Below the pieces are notes generated by a model. That model was not told the origin of the DNA and did not search any database. It saw only the letters and a program-made list of their open reading frames with translations. Both the position numbers and the translations under genes were made by a program. Of a stretch of 64,000 nt of DNA, positions 52,362-61,276 are shown piece after piece (positions within the stretch are counted from its first letter, which is position 1; every line of letters begins with the position of its first letter). The DNA is taken from NCBI RefSeq assembly GCF_001544575.2, contig NZ_FCNY02000020.1:62001-126000 (forward strand), in the 5' to 3' direction. The DNA comes from Caballeronia cordobensis (GTDB lineage: Bacteria > Pseudomonadota > Gammaproteobacteria > Burkholderiales > Burkholderiaceae).

Positions 52362-53720
52362 ATGAACCCGTGTGAAGAAGCGCTGCGTCTGGTCGAACAG
52401 GAAGTGCTCGGCATCCGGGCGCGGCTCGACGCGCAACTGCCCTACGCGCTGCAGATGCCGATGGTCCCCGCCGCGAACGTCAGCGACGAGGCGATGTCCG
52501 CCATCGAACGGCATATGCAGGCGGGCCGCCAGCAATTGCGCAAGCGCATCGCGCAATTTCTGGGGCAGTTGCGCGCGCTCGCCGCCACGCCCGCGAACGT
52601 CGCCCGCGCGCAGCGCCGCTATGCGCTCCTGAAGCTGTATTTCCACGCCGCGCTCACGCATTTCGAGATCTTCGCGGAAGTGCTCACGCAGCGCAGCCAG
52701 CACGGCACCGGCATCTGGCTCGCGGGCCTCGATGTCGCCGCGCAGGACGGTCTGCGCCAGCCGGGCGTGCCGGTCGCGCCGCCGCCCGTCATCTGTTACG
52801 TGGAGCGCGGGCATGGCGGCGCGATCCGGCGGGCGCGCACGCGGCTGCCGGGCGGCGGCGACAACCCCGTCGCGGTGATCCGCATGCCGCGCGAGCGGAT
52901 GGTGGGCACGGGCATCGCAGCGTCGCTGTATCACGAGGTGGGGCATCAGGCGTCGGCGCTGCTCGATCTCGCGAATACGTACAAGCGCGCGTCGCCGTCG
53001 CGCTTCGTGCGGGGGCCGTCGGTCTGGCGCGCCTGGGATCGATGGATCGGGGAGATCGTCGCGGATCTGTGGGCGGTGTCGCGCGTGGGCATCGCGGCGA
53101 CCGTCGGCCTGATGAGCGTGGTGAGCCTGCCGCGCGCGTTCGTCATGCGCATCAATCTCGACGATCCGCATCCCGCGCCGTGGATACGCGTGAAGCTGTC
53201 GATCGCGATGGGCCGCGCGCTGTATCCGCATGCGCAGTGGTCGGCGCTCGAAGCGGTGTGGGAGCGGCTTTATCCGCGCATGCAGATGAGCGCGGCGCAG
53301 CGCGCCTCGTTCGATGCGCTGTCGCGGGCGATTCCACGCTTCGTCGCCGTGCTGCTGTCGCTGCGTCCACCCGCGCTGCGCGGCCAGACGATGGGCGCGG
53401 CGCTCAGTCTGCCCGACCGGCATCCCGACGCGCTGCTCGCGCGCTGGCAGCGCGTGAAGGCGCGGCCTCAGCAATGGCTCGCGGATACGCCCGCGCTCGC
53501 CTTCGCCGTGCTCGGGCAGGCGCGCTACAGCGGGCATCTGCCCGCGCAGACGGAGCTGAAGGTGATCGCCGAACTGCTGCAGCGCTGGGCGCTCGCGGGC
53601 TATCTGCCGTGGAGCGCGGGCAGTGCGCAACTGAGCGTCGTGCTCAATCAGCGACGGCCGCCCGCCATGCCGCCGCATGCCGGTTCGTTGCACGCAAACC
53701 CATTCGCCGCTTACGCGTGA
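52362..53720 (+). CDS. HEXXH zinc metallopeptidase-like protein
   Basis: A 452-residue protein of unknown family. ASLYHEVGHQASALLDLAN (HEVGH at 191-195) is a classic zinc-peptidase helix, and WIGEIVADLWAV 35-45 residues later supplies a likely third ligand, Glu231, in gluzincin style, followed by DDPHPAPWIRVKLSI. Residues 1-130 are helical. No secretion signal is visible, so it probably acts in the cytoplasm. It starts 19 bases after the FE-repeat gene, which makes that protein a candidate substrate. Confidence 0.72.
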   Translation: MNPCEEALRLVEQEVLGIRARLDAQLPYALQMPMVPAANVSDEAMSAIERHMQAGRQQLRKRIAQFLGQLRALAATPANVARAQRRYALLKLYFHAALTHFEIFAEVLTQRSQHGTGIWLAGLDVAAQDGLRQPGVPVAPPPVICYVERGHGGAIRRARTRLPGGGDNPVAVIRMPRERMVGTGIAASLYHEVGHQASALLDLANTYKRASPSRFVRGPSVWRAWDRWIGEIVADLWAVSRVGIAATVGLMSVVSLPRAFVMRINLDDPHPAPWIRVKLSIAMGRALYPHAQWSALEAVWERLYPRMQMSAAQRASFDALSRAIPRFVAVLLSLRPPALRGQTMGAALSLPDRHPDALLARWQRVKARPQQWLADTPALAFAVLGQARYSGHLPAQTELKVIAELLQRWALAGYLPWSAGSAQLSVVLNQRRPPAMPPHAGSLHANPFAAYA

Positions 53721-53751
53721 TTCACGCATGATTCTCTGAAGGAGAACAACG

Positions 53752-55884
53752 ATGAGTACCATCCCATTCCCGGGCGTGCTGCAACTGAAAGTCGATCAGG
53801 ACGATCCCGGCAATCTCGACAAATTCACGGTGCAGATACCGATCGAGACGCTCGCCGCCACCGAGCGCAGCGCGAAGGGGCCGCTGCGCCGCGCGAGCCA
53901 GGGCGCGATTGGACCGGCCACCGCGGTCGCGGGCGGCCCGGCGGTCGTGCGCACGATCACGCTGTCGAAGAATCCGGACACCGCCGGCAGCACCGGCGCG
54001 GGCGACCTGCTCTTGCAACTGGCCGACGCGCTCAAGGGCTTCGCCACCTCGGCGACTTCGCCGAACGACATCATGCGCATGGCGGGGCATCTGCTCGCGG
54101 GCGACAGCGTGAAGCTGACCGGCACGTACACGCCCGCCGCCGCTGCCGCCGACACGGCCACCGCCGTTCCCGCAAGCGGCGCGCCACGCACGCAGACGGT
54201 CAAGGTGGCCATGCGCGAACTGGCGAAACCGGCGCTGGCCGAATCGACCAGCCTCGCCGTGACGTCCGACAAGGCGATGGTCAAAAAGTCGGAATTCTCC
54301 TCGCACATCACGCTGCCGCGCGACGACGACACCGGCGACGAGATCGCCGAGCGCTCCGGCGTGGTCGAGGACGATACGATGTTCGGCGCCGTGACGCCCG
54401 TCACGATGCGCCGCTCGACGATGCCGCTCACCGCCGATGTCGCGCTGTGGATTCTCATCAAGCGCAATGCCGAGATGCTCTCGTGGGACAACTACGCGCG
54501 CAATCTCGACCTGCTGTTCTTCACCGGCAAGACCGTCGATGACATGCCGCTGTATCCCGGCGCCGCGCGCCTGAGCCGCCGCCGCTTCCTGCCGTTCACG
54601 GATACCGACGCGTATCGTGCGCTCAAGGTCGCGACCGAAGCCTTCGTCGTGACGTGGGGCGCGGTCGTGCAGGACGGCACCGAGACGGCCAAGGTCATGG
54701 CGCTGCTGCAGGGCGACGACACCGCGCGGCTGCTCGCCAACGAGCGTCTCGGCCTGAAGCTCACCGCGCTCGACGTCGACAACCTCGCCAAGATGTATCT
54801 CACGGAAAAGCGCAACCTGAACGAGTCGCCGTCCGTGCCGTATCTCGAACGCATCGTCAATCAGTTGCAGGGCACGGGCGCGGGCGATGTCGCGCAGGCG
54901 GCGGCGGACGCGCTCGCTCATCAGCAACAGGAGCAGCAGGATATGGGCCCGTGCCACGAAAAGTGCCTGTGGCTCACGCAGTGGAACAACAACTTTTCGG
55001 CGAAGCTCATGCATCCGCCGCTCATCGAACTGATCTGGAGCTACTGGATGGAAGAGCTCCAGCTCGTGCAGACGATGAACGCGGTCTCGCGGCGCTTCCA
55101 GAACGTGTCGGGCGGCCCGCGCGATCCGCTCGCGCAACTGGAGCTGGATTCGCTGCGGCCGCTGAACAACCTCATCTGGGGCTGGGTGCAGGACGAGCAG
55201 CATCGTCTGCCGATCGAGCGGCGCGCGGCGGAATATGCGCATCAGTACGGCCTGCAACTGTTCGGCCGCGCCGTACCAAAAGTTCGCACTGCAGATAATC
55301 GGAGCAAGTTCCTCGAAGCGTTCCACACGCTGCTGAACCTGTGCGTGCCGTTCTTCCGTCAGTCCGACGACACCACGGTCGTGCCCGACGGCTTCCCGCT
55401 GCTCAACGCGCTGCGTGAAGTGCATCTGATCCTCTCGGAAGGCGCGCACAACCAGTTCCTCGACCTGCCGACGACCTCGCGCATCGAAATGATGATGCAG
55501 CAGTGGCTGCTCGCGCGGCCCGAATTCCGCGAGTATCTGCCGCGCCGCGCGATGGTCGCGTATCCGGAGCCGTGGATGCATTCGGTCGAGAGCATGCGCA
55601 AGCTGCAAGGCTGGGGCGACACCAACACGTTCCAGTTCTGGCAGCTCGCGACGATGGGCGAGCAGATCGTCTCGTCGATCCGCTGGGGCGACTGGAACTC
55701 CATCAACGATCCGGCCAACGCCGCGAACTGGGCCACGTTCTTCCGGCCGGAGATTCAGGCGTATATCCACTCGTACCGGGCGGTGACGGGCGTCGATGTG
55801 AGCGCGGAACCCGTCGATGTGCAGGTGCCGGGCATCCATCTGCTCAGGCGTCTGCGCGAACGGCGCGGCAACCTCGCGGCGTGA
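53752..55884 (+). CDS. 710-residue protein of unknown function
   Basis: Large soluble protein with GGAG ahead of its start. Residues about 1-170 are Ala/Thr-rich and low in complexity (VAGGPAVVRTITLSKN; AAAAADTATAVP). The region from about 220 on is compact and Trp-rich: VALWILIKRNAEMLSWDNYARNLD, CHEKCLWLTQWNNNFSAK, HPPLIELIWSYWMEELQL, VQTMNAVSRRFQN. This second region is likely a folded helical domain. I recall similar unannotated proteins but no function. Its position between the peptidase and the BioF-like enzyme suggests a core component of the system. Confidence 0.75.
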   Translation: MSTIPFPGVLQLKVDQDDPGNLDKFTVQIPIETLAATERSAKGPLRRASQGAIGPATAVAGGPAVVRTITLSKNPDTAGSTGAGDLLLQLADALKGFATSATSPNDIMRMAGHLLAGDSVKLTGTYTPAAAAADTATAVPASGAPRTQTVKVAMRELAKPALAESTSLAVTSDKAMVKKSEFSSHITLPRDDDTGDEIAERSGVVEDDTMFGAVTPVTMRRSTMPLTADVALWILIKRNAEMLSWDNYARNLDLLFFTGKTVDDMPLYPGAARLSRRRFLPFTDTDAYRALKVATEAFVVTWGAVVQDGTETAKVMALLQGDDTARLLANERLGLKLTALDVDNLAKMYLTEKRNLNESPSVPYLERIVNQLQGTGAGDVAQAAADALAHQQQEQQDMGPCHEKCLWLTQWNNNFSAKLMHPPLIELIWSYWMEELQLVQTMNAVSRRFQNVSGGPRDPLAQLELDSLRPLNNLIWGWVQDEQHRLPIERRAAEYAHQYGLQLFGRAVPKVRTADNRSKFLEAFHTLLNLCVPFFRQSDDTTVVPDGFPLLNALREVHLILSEGAHNQFLDLPTTSRIEMMMQQWLLARPEFREYLPRRAMVAYPEPWMHSVESMRKLQGWGDTNTFQFWQLATMGEQIVSSIRWGDWNSINDPANAANWATFFRPEIQAYIHSYRAVTGVDVSAEPVDVQVPGIHLLRRLRERRGNLAA

Positions 55885-55902
55885 CGTGAAGAGGGGCGCG
55901 CG

Positions 55903-57039
55903 ATGATCGACTTCGCTTCCGCGCTGTATCTCGGCATGCGCCATCCGGCGCGCGCGCTCGGCGCGTGGGATGCGCTCACGACCGGGCTGCCCGCCGCGCT
56001 GGCGGCCGCGCCGCTCGCCCGCCGCGTCGCCGCCGATGCCGCGGCGCTGCAGGGCGCGGAAGCGGGCTTGACGGGCGCATCGACGCTGCATCTGGCGATC
56101 GATGCGTTCGACAGGCTCGGCCGCACGCACGCGCTCTTCGCGGACGACGCGCTGTACCCGGTCATGCGCTGGGCGCTCGAGCGCATGATGGGCCGCGGCG
56201 TGCCGGTCGCGTGGTTCCGCCACGGCGACGCCGGCGATCTCATGCGCAGGCTCGCGCGGCGTGCATCGGCGCGCCCGCCCGCCGTCATCACCGATGCAAC
56301 CGTCGGCGAGGGCGTGCCCGCGCCCATCGAACGCTACGTGGAGGCGGTGTGGCGCGAAGGCGGCGTCGTGCTCGTCGATCACAGCCAGGTGCTCGGGCTG
56401 ACGGGCGAGCGCGCATCGCCGCGCAGTCCGTGGGGGCAGGGCGGCGGCGGCGTGTTGCGCCATAGCGGATTGCCGTCCCCGTCGATGCAGCCGGTCTTGC
56501 TGCTCGCATCCTGGGCGAAGGCGTTCGGCGCGCCGCTCGCGACGCTGTGCGGCCCGGCCGCGCTGATTGGCGACATTGCCCGCAACGGGCCCGCGCAATC
56601 GCATTGCAGCCCCGCGAGCGCGGCGGCGCTGCTCGCCGCACTCGATGCGCTCGCGATCAACCGCCGCGCGGGCGCGCGTCTGCGCTTGCGGCTGCTGCAC
56701 CGGCTGCATCGTCTGCATGACGGGCTGCGTGCGCTCGCGCATGGCGTCCTGCCCGATCTGCGTCTGTCGGGCCGATGGCATCCGCTGCAACGGCTGACGC
56801 TCGCGAGCGACCCGCGCGCGCTCGCGCTGCATGCGGGCTTGAACGCGCGTGGCCTGCGCACGGCGCTGTTGCGGCAGCGCGGCGGCGGCTATGCGCTCAT
56901 CGCGATCGCGCGGGCCGATCATCGCGCTTCCGATATCGACGCGCTCATCGATGCGATCGCCTCGCTCGCGCCGCGTCTGCCCGATGCGGGACGCGCCGCG
57001 CATCGCATCACCGTATTCAAGGAGACCGAGCATGTTTAA
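55903..57039 (+). CDS. PLP-dependent enzyme of the BioF/alpha-oxoamine-synthase fold
   Basis: A 378-residue fold I protein. GGVVLVDHSQVLGLTGERAS corresponds to the PLP-binding Asp/His region of BioF/KBL, and LLLASWAKAFGAPLATLCG contains the presumed PLP lysine (S-x-x-K-A-F-G). AGLTGASTLHLAIDAFDRLG corresponds to the N-terminal GxS...H...LE segment. It is strongly diverged from true 8-amino-7-oxononanoate synthases. It could join an amino acid to an acyl carrier or act as a modification enzyme in this system. Confidence 0.7.
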   Translation: MIDFASALYLGMRHPARALGAWDALTTGLPAALAAAPLARRVAADAAALQGAEAGLTGASTLHLAIDAFDRLGRTHALFADDALYPVMRWALERMMGRGVPVAWFRHGDAGDLMRRLARRASARPPAVITDATVGEGVPAPIERYVEAVWREGGVVLVDHSQVLGLTGERASPRSPWGQGGGGVLRHSGLPSPSMQPVLLLASWAKAFGAPLATLCGPAALIGDIARNGPAQSHCSPASAAALLAALDALAINRRAGARLRLRLLHRLHRLHDGLRALAHGVLPDLRLSGRWHPLQRLTLASDPRALALHAGLNARGLRTALLRQRGGGYALIAIARADHRASDIDALIDAIASLAPRLPDAGRAAHRITVFKETEHV

Positions 57040-57802
57040 GACCGCGGACGGACACACACTGGAGCTCGCGCCGTGGCGCATGCGGCGGTTCATGCGGCTC
57101 CTTGCGCAAGCGCGGCGCACGCCGCCGGGCATGACATCGCGCACGATCACGCAGGACATGCAGATTCTGTTGCGGCGCGCGCGCCGCGTCGGCGCGGACC
57201 CGAATCGCCGAATCGCGCGCTTCGAAAGCTCGGGCGCGTGCTGCCGCGCGTGCTTTCTCGCGCGGCAAAAACGCGATGCGATGGAGGTCGTCGCGCTCGC
57301 GGTCGCGCCGGGCGCGCATCTGTACGAACGCGAGATCGACGCGCTCGAACAGGAACTCGAAGACTTCGAATTCGAAGTCGAGCGCTCCGCGAATGTCACG
57401 CTCGCATGGCGGCACTACAAGACGCTACGCGGCGCGGCGGACAACACGAGCGGCATCGGCGTGTATATCCTGATGCGCGGCAGCCGGCCGATCTACGTCG
57501 GCAAGTCGGACGATGTCGGCGCGCGGCTGCGAAGACATCGCCTGTATGCGCGGCAGCACGACTCCGACCTCAACGTGTGGATCGCCAATACGCCGCGCGC
57601 GTCGGACGCCGCCGCCGTCGAGCACGTGCTGGTGCGTGCGCTGCGCACGCGCGTGACGAACAGGAAGCTCAAAGTCGCGCTGATCGTCGGCAAGCGCGGG
57701 CTCAGGATCGACAATCTGCTGCCGCCGGGCATCGCATCGCCGAAAGCGCCGGGCAAGGCGATCGATCTCGCCGCGGGCAGTCTCTTCGAGTTCGCGCCAT
57801 GA
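57032..57802 (+). CDS. GIY-YIG domain protein with Phe/Glu tract
   Basis: A 256-residue protein; the start overlaps the previous stop by eight bases. The C-terminal half has a GIY-YIG fold: GVYILMRGSRPIYVGKSDD, the Arg in ARLRRH, a Glu in AAVEHVLVRAL and Asn in TNRK, so catalytic residues look complete. Before it lies IDALEQELEDFEFEVERS, an acidic FE tract echoing the operon's first protein. The N-terminal 80 residues are Arg-rich (MRRFMRLLAQARRT) with three close Cys (ACCRAC). It may cut or bind nucleic acid; the FE tract may dock it to the FE-repeat protein. Confidence 0.75.
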   Translation: MFKTADGHTLELAPWRMRRFMRLLAQARRTPPGMTSRTITQDMQILLRRARRVGADPNRRIARFESSGACCRACFLARQKRDAMEVVALAVAPGAHLYEREIDALEQELEDFEFEVERSANVTLAWRHYKTLRGAADNTSGIGVYILMRGSRPIYVGKSDDVGARLRRHRLYARQHDSDLNVWIANTPRASDAAAVEHVLVRALRTRVTNRKLKVALIVGKRGLRIDNLLPPGIASPKAPGKAIDLAAGSLFEFAP

Positions 57803-58560
57803 TCATCGACTTCCATGTGCACGCCGGCCAGGGCGACGGCATGACCGGTCCGTGGGACACCACCGCGCCGCTCGCCGCCTACGCGCGCCGCGCGTCGCGG
57901 GCGGGTATCGCGCGTTCGGTGCTGCTGCCGGTGTTTCAGTCCGACTATGCGCGCGGCAACCGCGACGTTGCCGCGATCGTGCGCGCGGACCCGCAACGCT
58001 GGATCGGCTTCGCGATGGTGCATGCCGAGCGCGACCGCGAGCGCATGCATCGCATGATCGAGGAGGCGGTGCTGATGCTGGGCCTGCGCGGCATCAAGGT
58101 GCATCGGCACGATGCGCGGATACACCGGCAAGTCTGCGATGCCGCGCAACGCTGGAATCTGCCCGTGCTCTACGATCCCGGCGGCGAGACGGGCGGCCTG
58201 GAATTGCTCGCGCAGACTCATCCGAATGTCGCGTTCGTGTTCGCGCATCTCGGCAGCTTCGCGGATGACTGGTCCGCGCAGCGCCGCGTCATCGATCTGA
58301 TCGTTCGGTATCCGAATCTGTTTGCCGATACCTCCGGCGTGCGCCGCTTCGATCTGCTCGAAGAGGCGTTTCATCGCGCCGGGCCACGCAAGCTGCTGTT
58401 CGGCACAGACGGGCCGTGGCTGCATCCGGGGCTGGAGCTTGCGAAGATCCGTGCGTTGAAGCCATCGCGCGAAGCGTTCGACGCCATCGCGGGCGGCAAT
58501 GCATTGCGCTTGCTGGCGCGCTCGCGCACGTTGACATCGCCTCACGCCGCCGCTCATTGA
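57799..58560 (+). CDS. Amidohydrolase-family (TIM-barrel) metal-dependent hydrolase
   Basis: A 253-residue Amidohydro_2-type protein. Metal ligands are in MIIDFHVHAG (HxH), later AFVFAHLGSF (His) and LLFGTDGPW (Asp). GIKVHRHDARIHR lies mid-barrel. It overlaps the GIY-YIG gene by ATGA and is the last operon gene; its end overlaps the convergent sigma-54 activator by seven bases. It could be a hydrolase, lactonase or decarboxylase; substrate unknown. Confidence 0.82.
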   Translation: MIIDFHVHAGQGDGMTGPWDTTAPLAAYARRASRAGIARSVLLPVFQSDYARGNRDVAAIVRADPQRWIGFAMVHAERDRERMHRMIEEAVLMLGLRGIKVHRHDARIHRQVCDAAQRWNLPVLYDPGGETGGLELLAQTHPNVAFVFAHLGSFADDWSAQRRVIDLIVRYPNLFADTSGVRRFDLLEEAFHRAGPRKLLFGTDGPWLHPGLELAKIRALKPSREAFDAIAGGNALRLLARSRTLTSPHAAAH

Positions 58561-59900
58561 GTGACATCCGATGGCCGCAACTGACGGCGCAATTGCAGCG
58601 CGCGCGGCGTGACCTGAAGCAGTTCCGCCGCGCGGCTCGTCGAGCCAGCACGGCGCTCGGCCAGTTCGACGGCGAGCGATTCCGCGATCTGCCCGATGTT
58701 CTTCAGCCCGAGCCCGGCATCGAGCGCGCCTTCGACCGCGAGGGCGAAGGCCTGCTCCCATCCGTTCACGCTGGCCGTTGCCGCGCCGGACGCGAAGGCG
58801 TCGCGAAGACAGCCCGTGCTCAGCACGCGAAAGCCGCGCTGACGGTCCGCGAGCCGCATCACGACGTTGCGCAGTTCGCGCACGTTGCCTTGATAGTCCG
58901 CCGCGACGAGACGCTGCATGACCTCGGGCATGACCTGCGGCGCGGCATCGCCGTGTTCGGCGAGAAAGTGCGTGACGAGCAGCGGGATATCGTCGCGCCG
59001 CTCGGCGAGACTCGGCGCGCGCACGGTCCATCGCGCGATGCGAAAGTACAGGTCGTTGCGAAAGCGGCCCGCGAGCACTTCGCCTTCGAGATCGCGATTG
59101 GTTGCGCAGGTGAGGCGAAAATCCGACTTGCGCCACACATCTTCGCCGATGCGCTTGTAGGTGCGTTCCTGAATCACGCGCAGCAGACGCGCTTGCAGAC
59201 GCGGTTCGAGTTCGCCGATTTCATCGAGAAAGAGCGTGCCGCCATCGGCCATGGCGACCGCGCCGTCGCGCGCCGAGAGCGCATGCGTGAAGGCGCCTTT
59301 CGCGTGCCCGAACAGCTCGCTGCCCGAGAGTTCCGGGCTGAGCGTCGTGCAGTCGACGACGACGAACGGACCACGCCGGCGCACCGGATCGAGATCGTGC
59401 ACGAGGCGCGCGAGCAGCTCCTTCCCGCAGCCGCTTTCGCCGAGAAGAAGACATGCGCCGTCGCCGAAGCGGCCGATCTCCGCGACCGTGCGCAGCGTAT
59501 TGCGCCAGATCGCCGACTGGCCGACGGCGCGCTCGCGCAGCCATTCCGCATCGAGGATCGCCTCCATCTCCGCGAGACGCGCCACGCGTCGCGCGATTTC
59601 GTCGAGCAGCGTGTCTTCGTCGTTCGCCAAGACCATGTCGCACAGCGACGCCGGCCACCATGCTTCCGGCTGACAATCGGCGCGCGTGTTTCTCGTGCAT
59701 CCGACGATGAAGCCTTCCGGCAACGGATGACGCCGTAGCCAGCGCGCGGCTGCATCCGCGACGCGGTTGCCTTGCGCGATCACCACGACGACGAACGGGC
59801 CTTCGCCCGCCGCGCCCGTTTCGACCTCATCGGGCACGCCACGCTCGCGCAACGCGGCATCGAGCGCGCGCGGATCGTCGTGATGCAAAACCATGCGCAT
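58554..59900 (-). CDS. Sigma-54-dependent activator with atypical GAFTHA loop
   Basis: A 448-residue enhancer-binding protein: Walker A GESGCGKE (154-161), sigma-54 contact loop GAFTHA (202-207), Walker B GTLFLDEIGE (221-230), the R-finger region FRNDLYFRI, and a C-terminal Fis-type helix-turn-helix near SRAAELLQVTPRALQLRRQL. Residues 1-125 match no receiver or GAF domain I know, although VVVVIAQGN...FIVGCTRNTRADC hints at a receiver-like alpha/beta fold. The usual fifth residue Gly of GAFTGA is His here. It is the obvious activator of the 51330 promoter. Confidence 0.9.
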   Translation of the reverse strand: MRMVLHHDDPRALDAALRERGVPDEVETGAAGEGPFVVVVIAQGNRVADAAARWLRRHPLPEGFIVGCTRNTRADCQPEAWWPASLCDMVLANDEDTLLDEIARRVARLAEMEAILDAEWLRERAVGQSAIWRNTLRTVAEIGRFGDGACLLLGESGCGKELLARLVHDLDPVRRRGPFVVVDCTTLSPELSGSELFGHAKGAFTHALSARDGAVAMADGGTLFLDEIGELEPRLQARLLRVIQERTYKRIGEDVWRKSDFRLTCATNRDLEGEVLAGRFRNDLYFRIARWTVRAPSLAERRDDIPLLVTHFLAEHGDAAPQVMPEVMQRLVAADYQGNVRELRNVVMRLADRQRGFRVLSTGCLRDAFASGAATASVNGWEQAFALAVEGALDAGLGLKNIGQIAESLAVELAERRAGSTSRAAELLQVTPRALQLRRQLRPSDVTQ

Positions 59901-60415
59901 CGCGGCTCTGCCTGCGAACTGCGTGGTCTTCTCAGCGAAGCCTGAGCCGCATCACCGCATCGGCGGATGCGGCGTTTTCTCGGCGCGCGATGCGCTCGTT
60001 CGTGAATGTCGGCGTGCTTCGCATGTGAACCTCGCATTCGAATCCGGGCGGCGGCACGCGTGCGCGCTTGTGACGGCGCGCGCGCGTCGCTCGAATTGAT
60101 CAATGCCTGAAGGAGGGTTCACGCTTTGAATTCAACGTCGCATTGCAAAGCGACGAGTCGTGTATCGGAGCCGTTCGAGCAGGTTTCGTGTATGCGTATG
60201 CTAGGCAACGCGGCAACGATTCGTCGTGCCTAAAGCGCTTCGCGTGAGGGTTATCGCACAATCGCGCGCCGATCGCGAGAAGGGCGCGTTTCGTCCTGCG
60301 TTGCAATGACCGAGGGATACAGGCGTATGGCGGATATCGGCTTGCCATGCGTGCCGCGCGCGGTTTTCTGTACTCGCTTCGTGCAGCCGCGCGCGGTGTC
60401 TTGCATCTCGTGCCC
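59901..60415. other. Gene-free interval of 515 bases
   Basis: It must hold the promoter of the 58554 activator gene and the end of the 60416 transcript. CCGCGCGCGG occurs at 60354-60363 and again at 60387-60396, which could form a stem just past the ATP-grasp gene. CGTCGC/GCGACG at 60136-60155 is a smaller hairpin. The short open frames here have no recognisable family. Confidence 0.5.
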
Positions 60416-61276
60416 TTACATCAGGCTGCCCCACTCGTAGTCGACCCTGTCCGGTGTCAGCGCGAACATGCCCGCGCCCGGCGTGAAGGTCAGCTCACCG
60501 AAGTAGATGACGTCGTTCGAGTCGTAGAGATCGACGCGCACGAACTCGAAGTCGCTTGCCAGTTCGCGCGCGGCCCACAGCAGCGCGTCGAGGTTTCTGG
60601 GGCGCGGGTCGGGCGTCGTGCTGCGCGCATACTTGCCCATCGAAATGTCGAGCAGGTTCCAGTCGGCATCGTAGATGTCGCCTCGCGGCCGTTCTCCAAA
60701 GCGGTCGGAGATGACGAGGATGAAGATTTTCGGATCGCCCGAGTTCTTGTTGAAGACATGGAACTTCATGTCCGCGGGGACTCTGCCATCTTCGTTGAGC
60801 AGCAGTGCTTCGAAGAAAATGCGCCGCTCAATCGGGCGATAGTGACGTTCCCGATAGATCGAATAGAAGTCGGTGGACAGCCAGCGTTGCGCGAGTGCAT
60901 CGAGTTCTGCGAACGAAGTCTCCGCCTTGTTTCTTACGAGCTTCACGAAACCGCTTCCGTGCGTAGCTTTCATGACGAATGAAGTCGGAAGCGCATTGAA
61001 AACTTCCTCCGTGAAATCCGACGGCTCGGCGACAAGCGGCACGAGATATTCGCTGCCGATCTTGCCGGCAACATATTCGCGCACCTTCAGCTTGTCGCTC
61101 AGATCGACATAACGGGGATCGGGATACAGGCAGCGTTCCAGAATTTTTTCGTTGAACGTCGTAGGATTGCGCAGGTTCGGAAAGCGCCCGATTCGGCGGC
61201 GGTGATAAATGCTCAGCAACAGGTTGTCGGGCAACCAATCCCTTACGCTATGGAACAGCGCCTTTGAGAAAGTCAT
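60416..61276 (-). CDS. TupA-like ATP-grasp protein
   Basis: A 286-residue protein. NPTTFNEKILERCLYPDPRYVDLSDKLKVREYV, LPTSFVMKATHGSG and DMKFHVFN are hallmarks of the TupA-like ATP-grasp family, with FGELTFTPGAGM as the C-terminal metal/ATP site. Such proteins are linked to cell-surface polysaccharide and teichuronopeptide synthesis, joining an amino acid to a carbohydrate or peptide. It stands alone here on the minus strand. Confidence 0.87.
   Translation of the reverse strand: MTFSKALFHSVRDWLPDNLLLSIYHRRRIGRFPNLRNPTTFNEKILERCLYPDPRYVDLSDKLKVREYVAGKIGSEYLVPLVAEPSDFTEEVFNALPTSFVMKATHGSGFVKLVRNKAETSFAELDALAQRWLSTDFYSIYRERHYRPIERRIFFEALLLNEDGRVPADMKFHVFNKNSGDPKIFILVISDRFGERPRGDIYDADWNLLDISMGKYARSTTPDPRPRNLDALLWAARELASDFEFVRVDLYDSNDVIYFGELTFTPGAGMFALTPDRVDYEWGSLM

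Noticed and set aside
53722-57399. A 1225-codon open frame on the minus strand under the sigma-54 operon
   Set aside because: Its translation is Arg/His/Gln/Glu-rich with no domain motifs, the usual antisense pattern in high-G+C DNA, and it lies under four + strand genes with good ribosome sites and motifs.
60100-60348. An 82-codon minus-strand ORF in the 515-base gap
   Set aside because: No ribosome binding site or recognisable motif, and Arg/Ala/Cys-rich composition; treated as non-coding.
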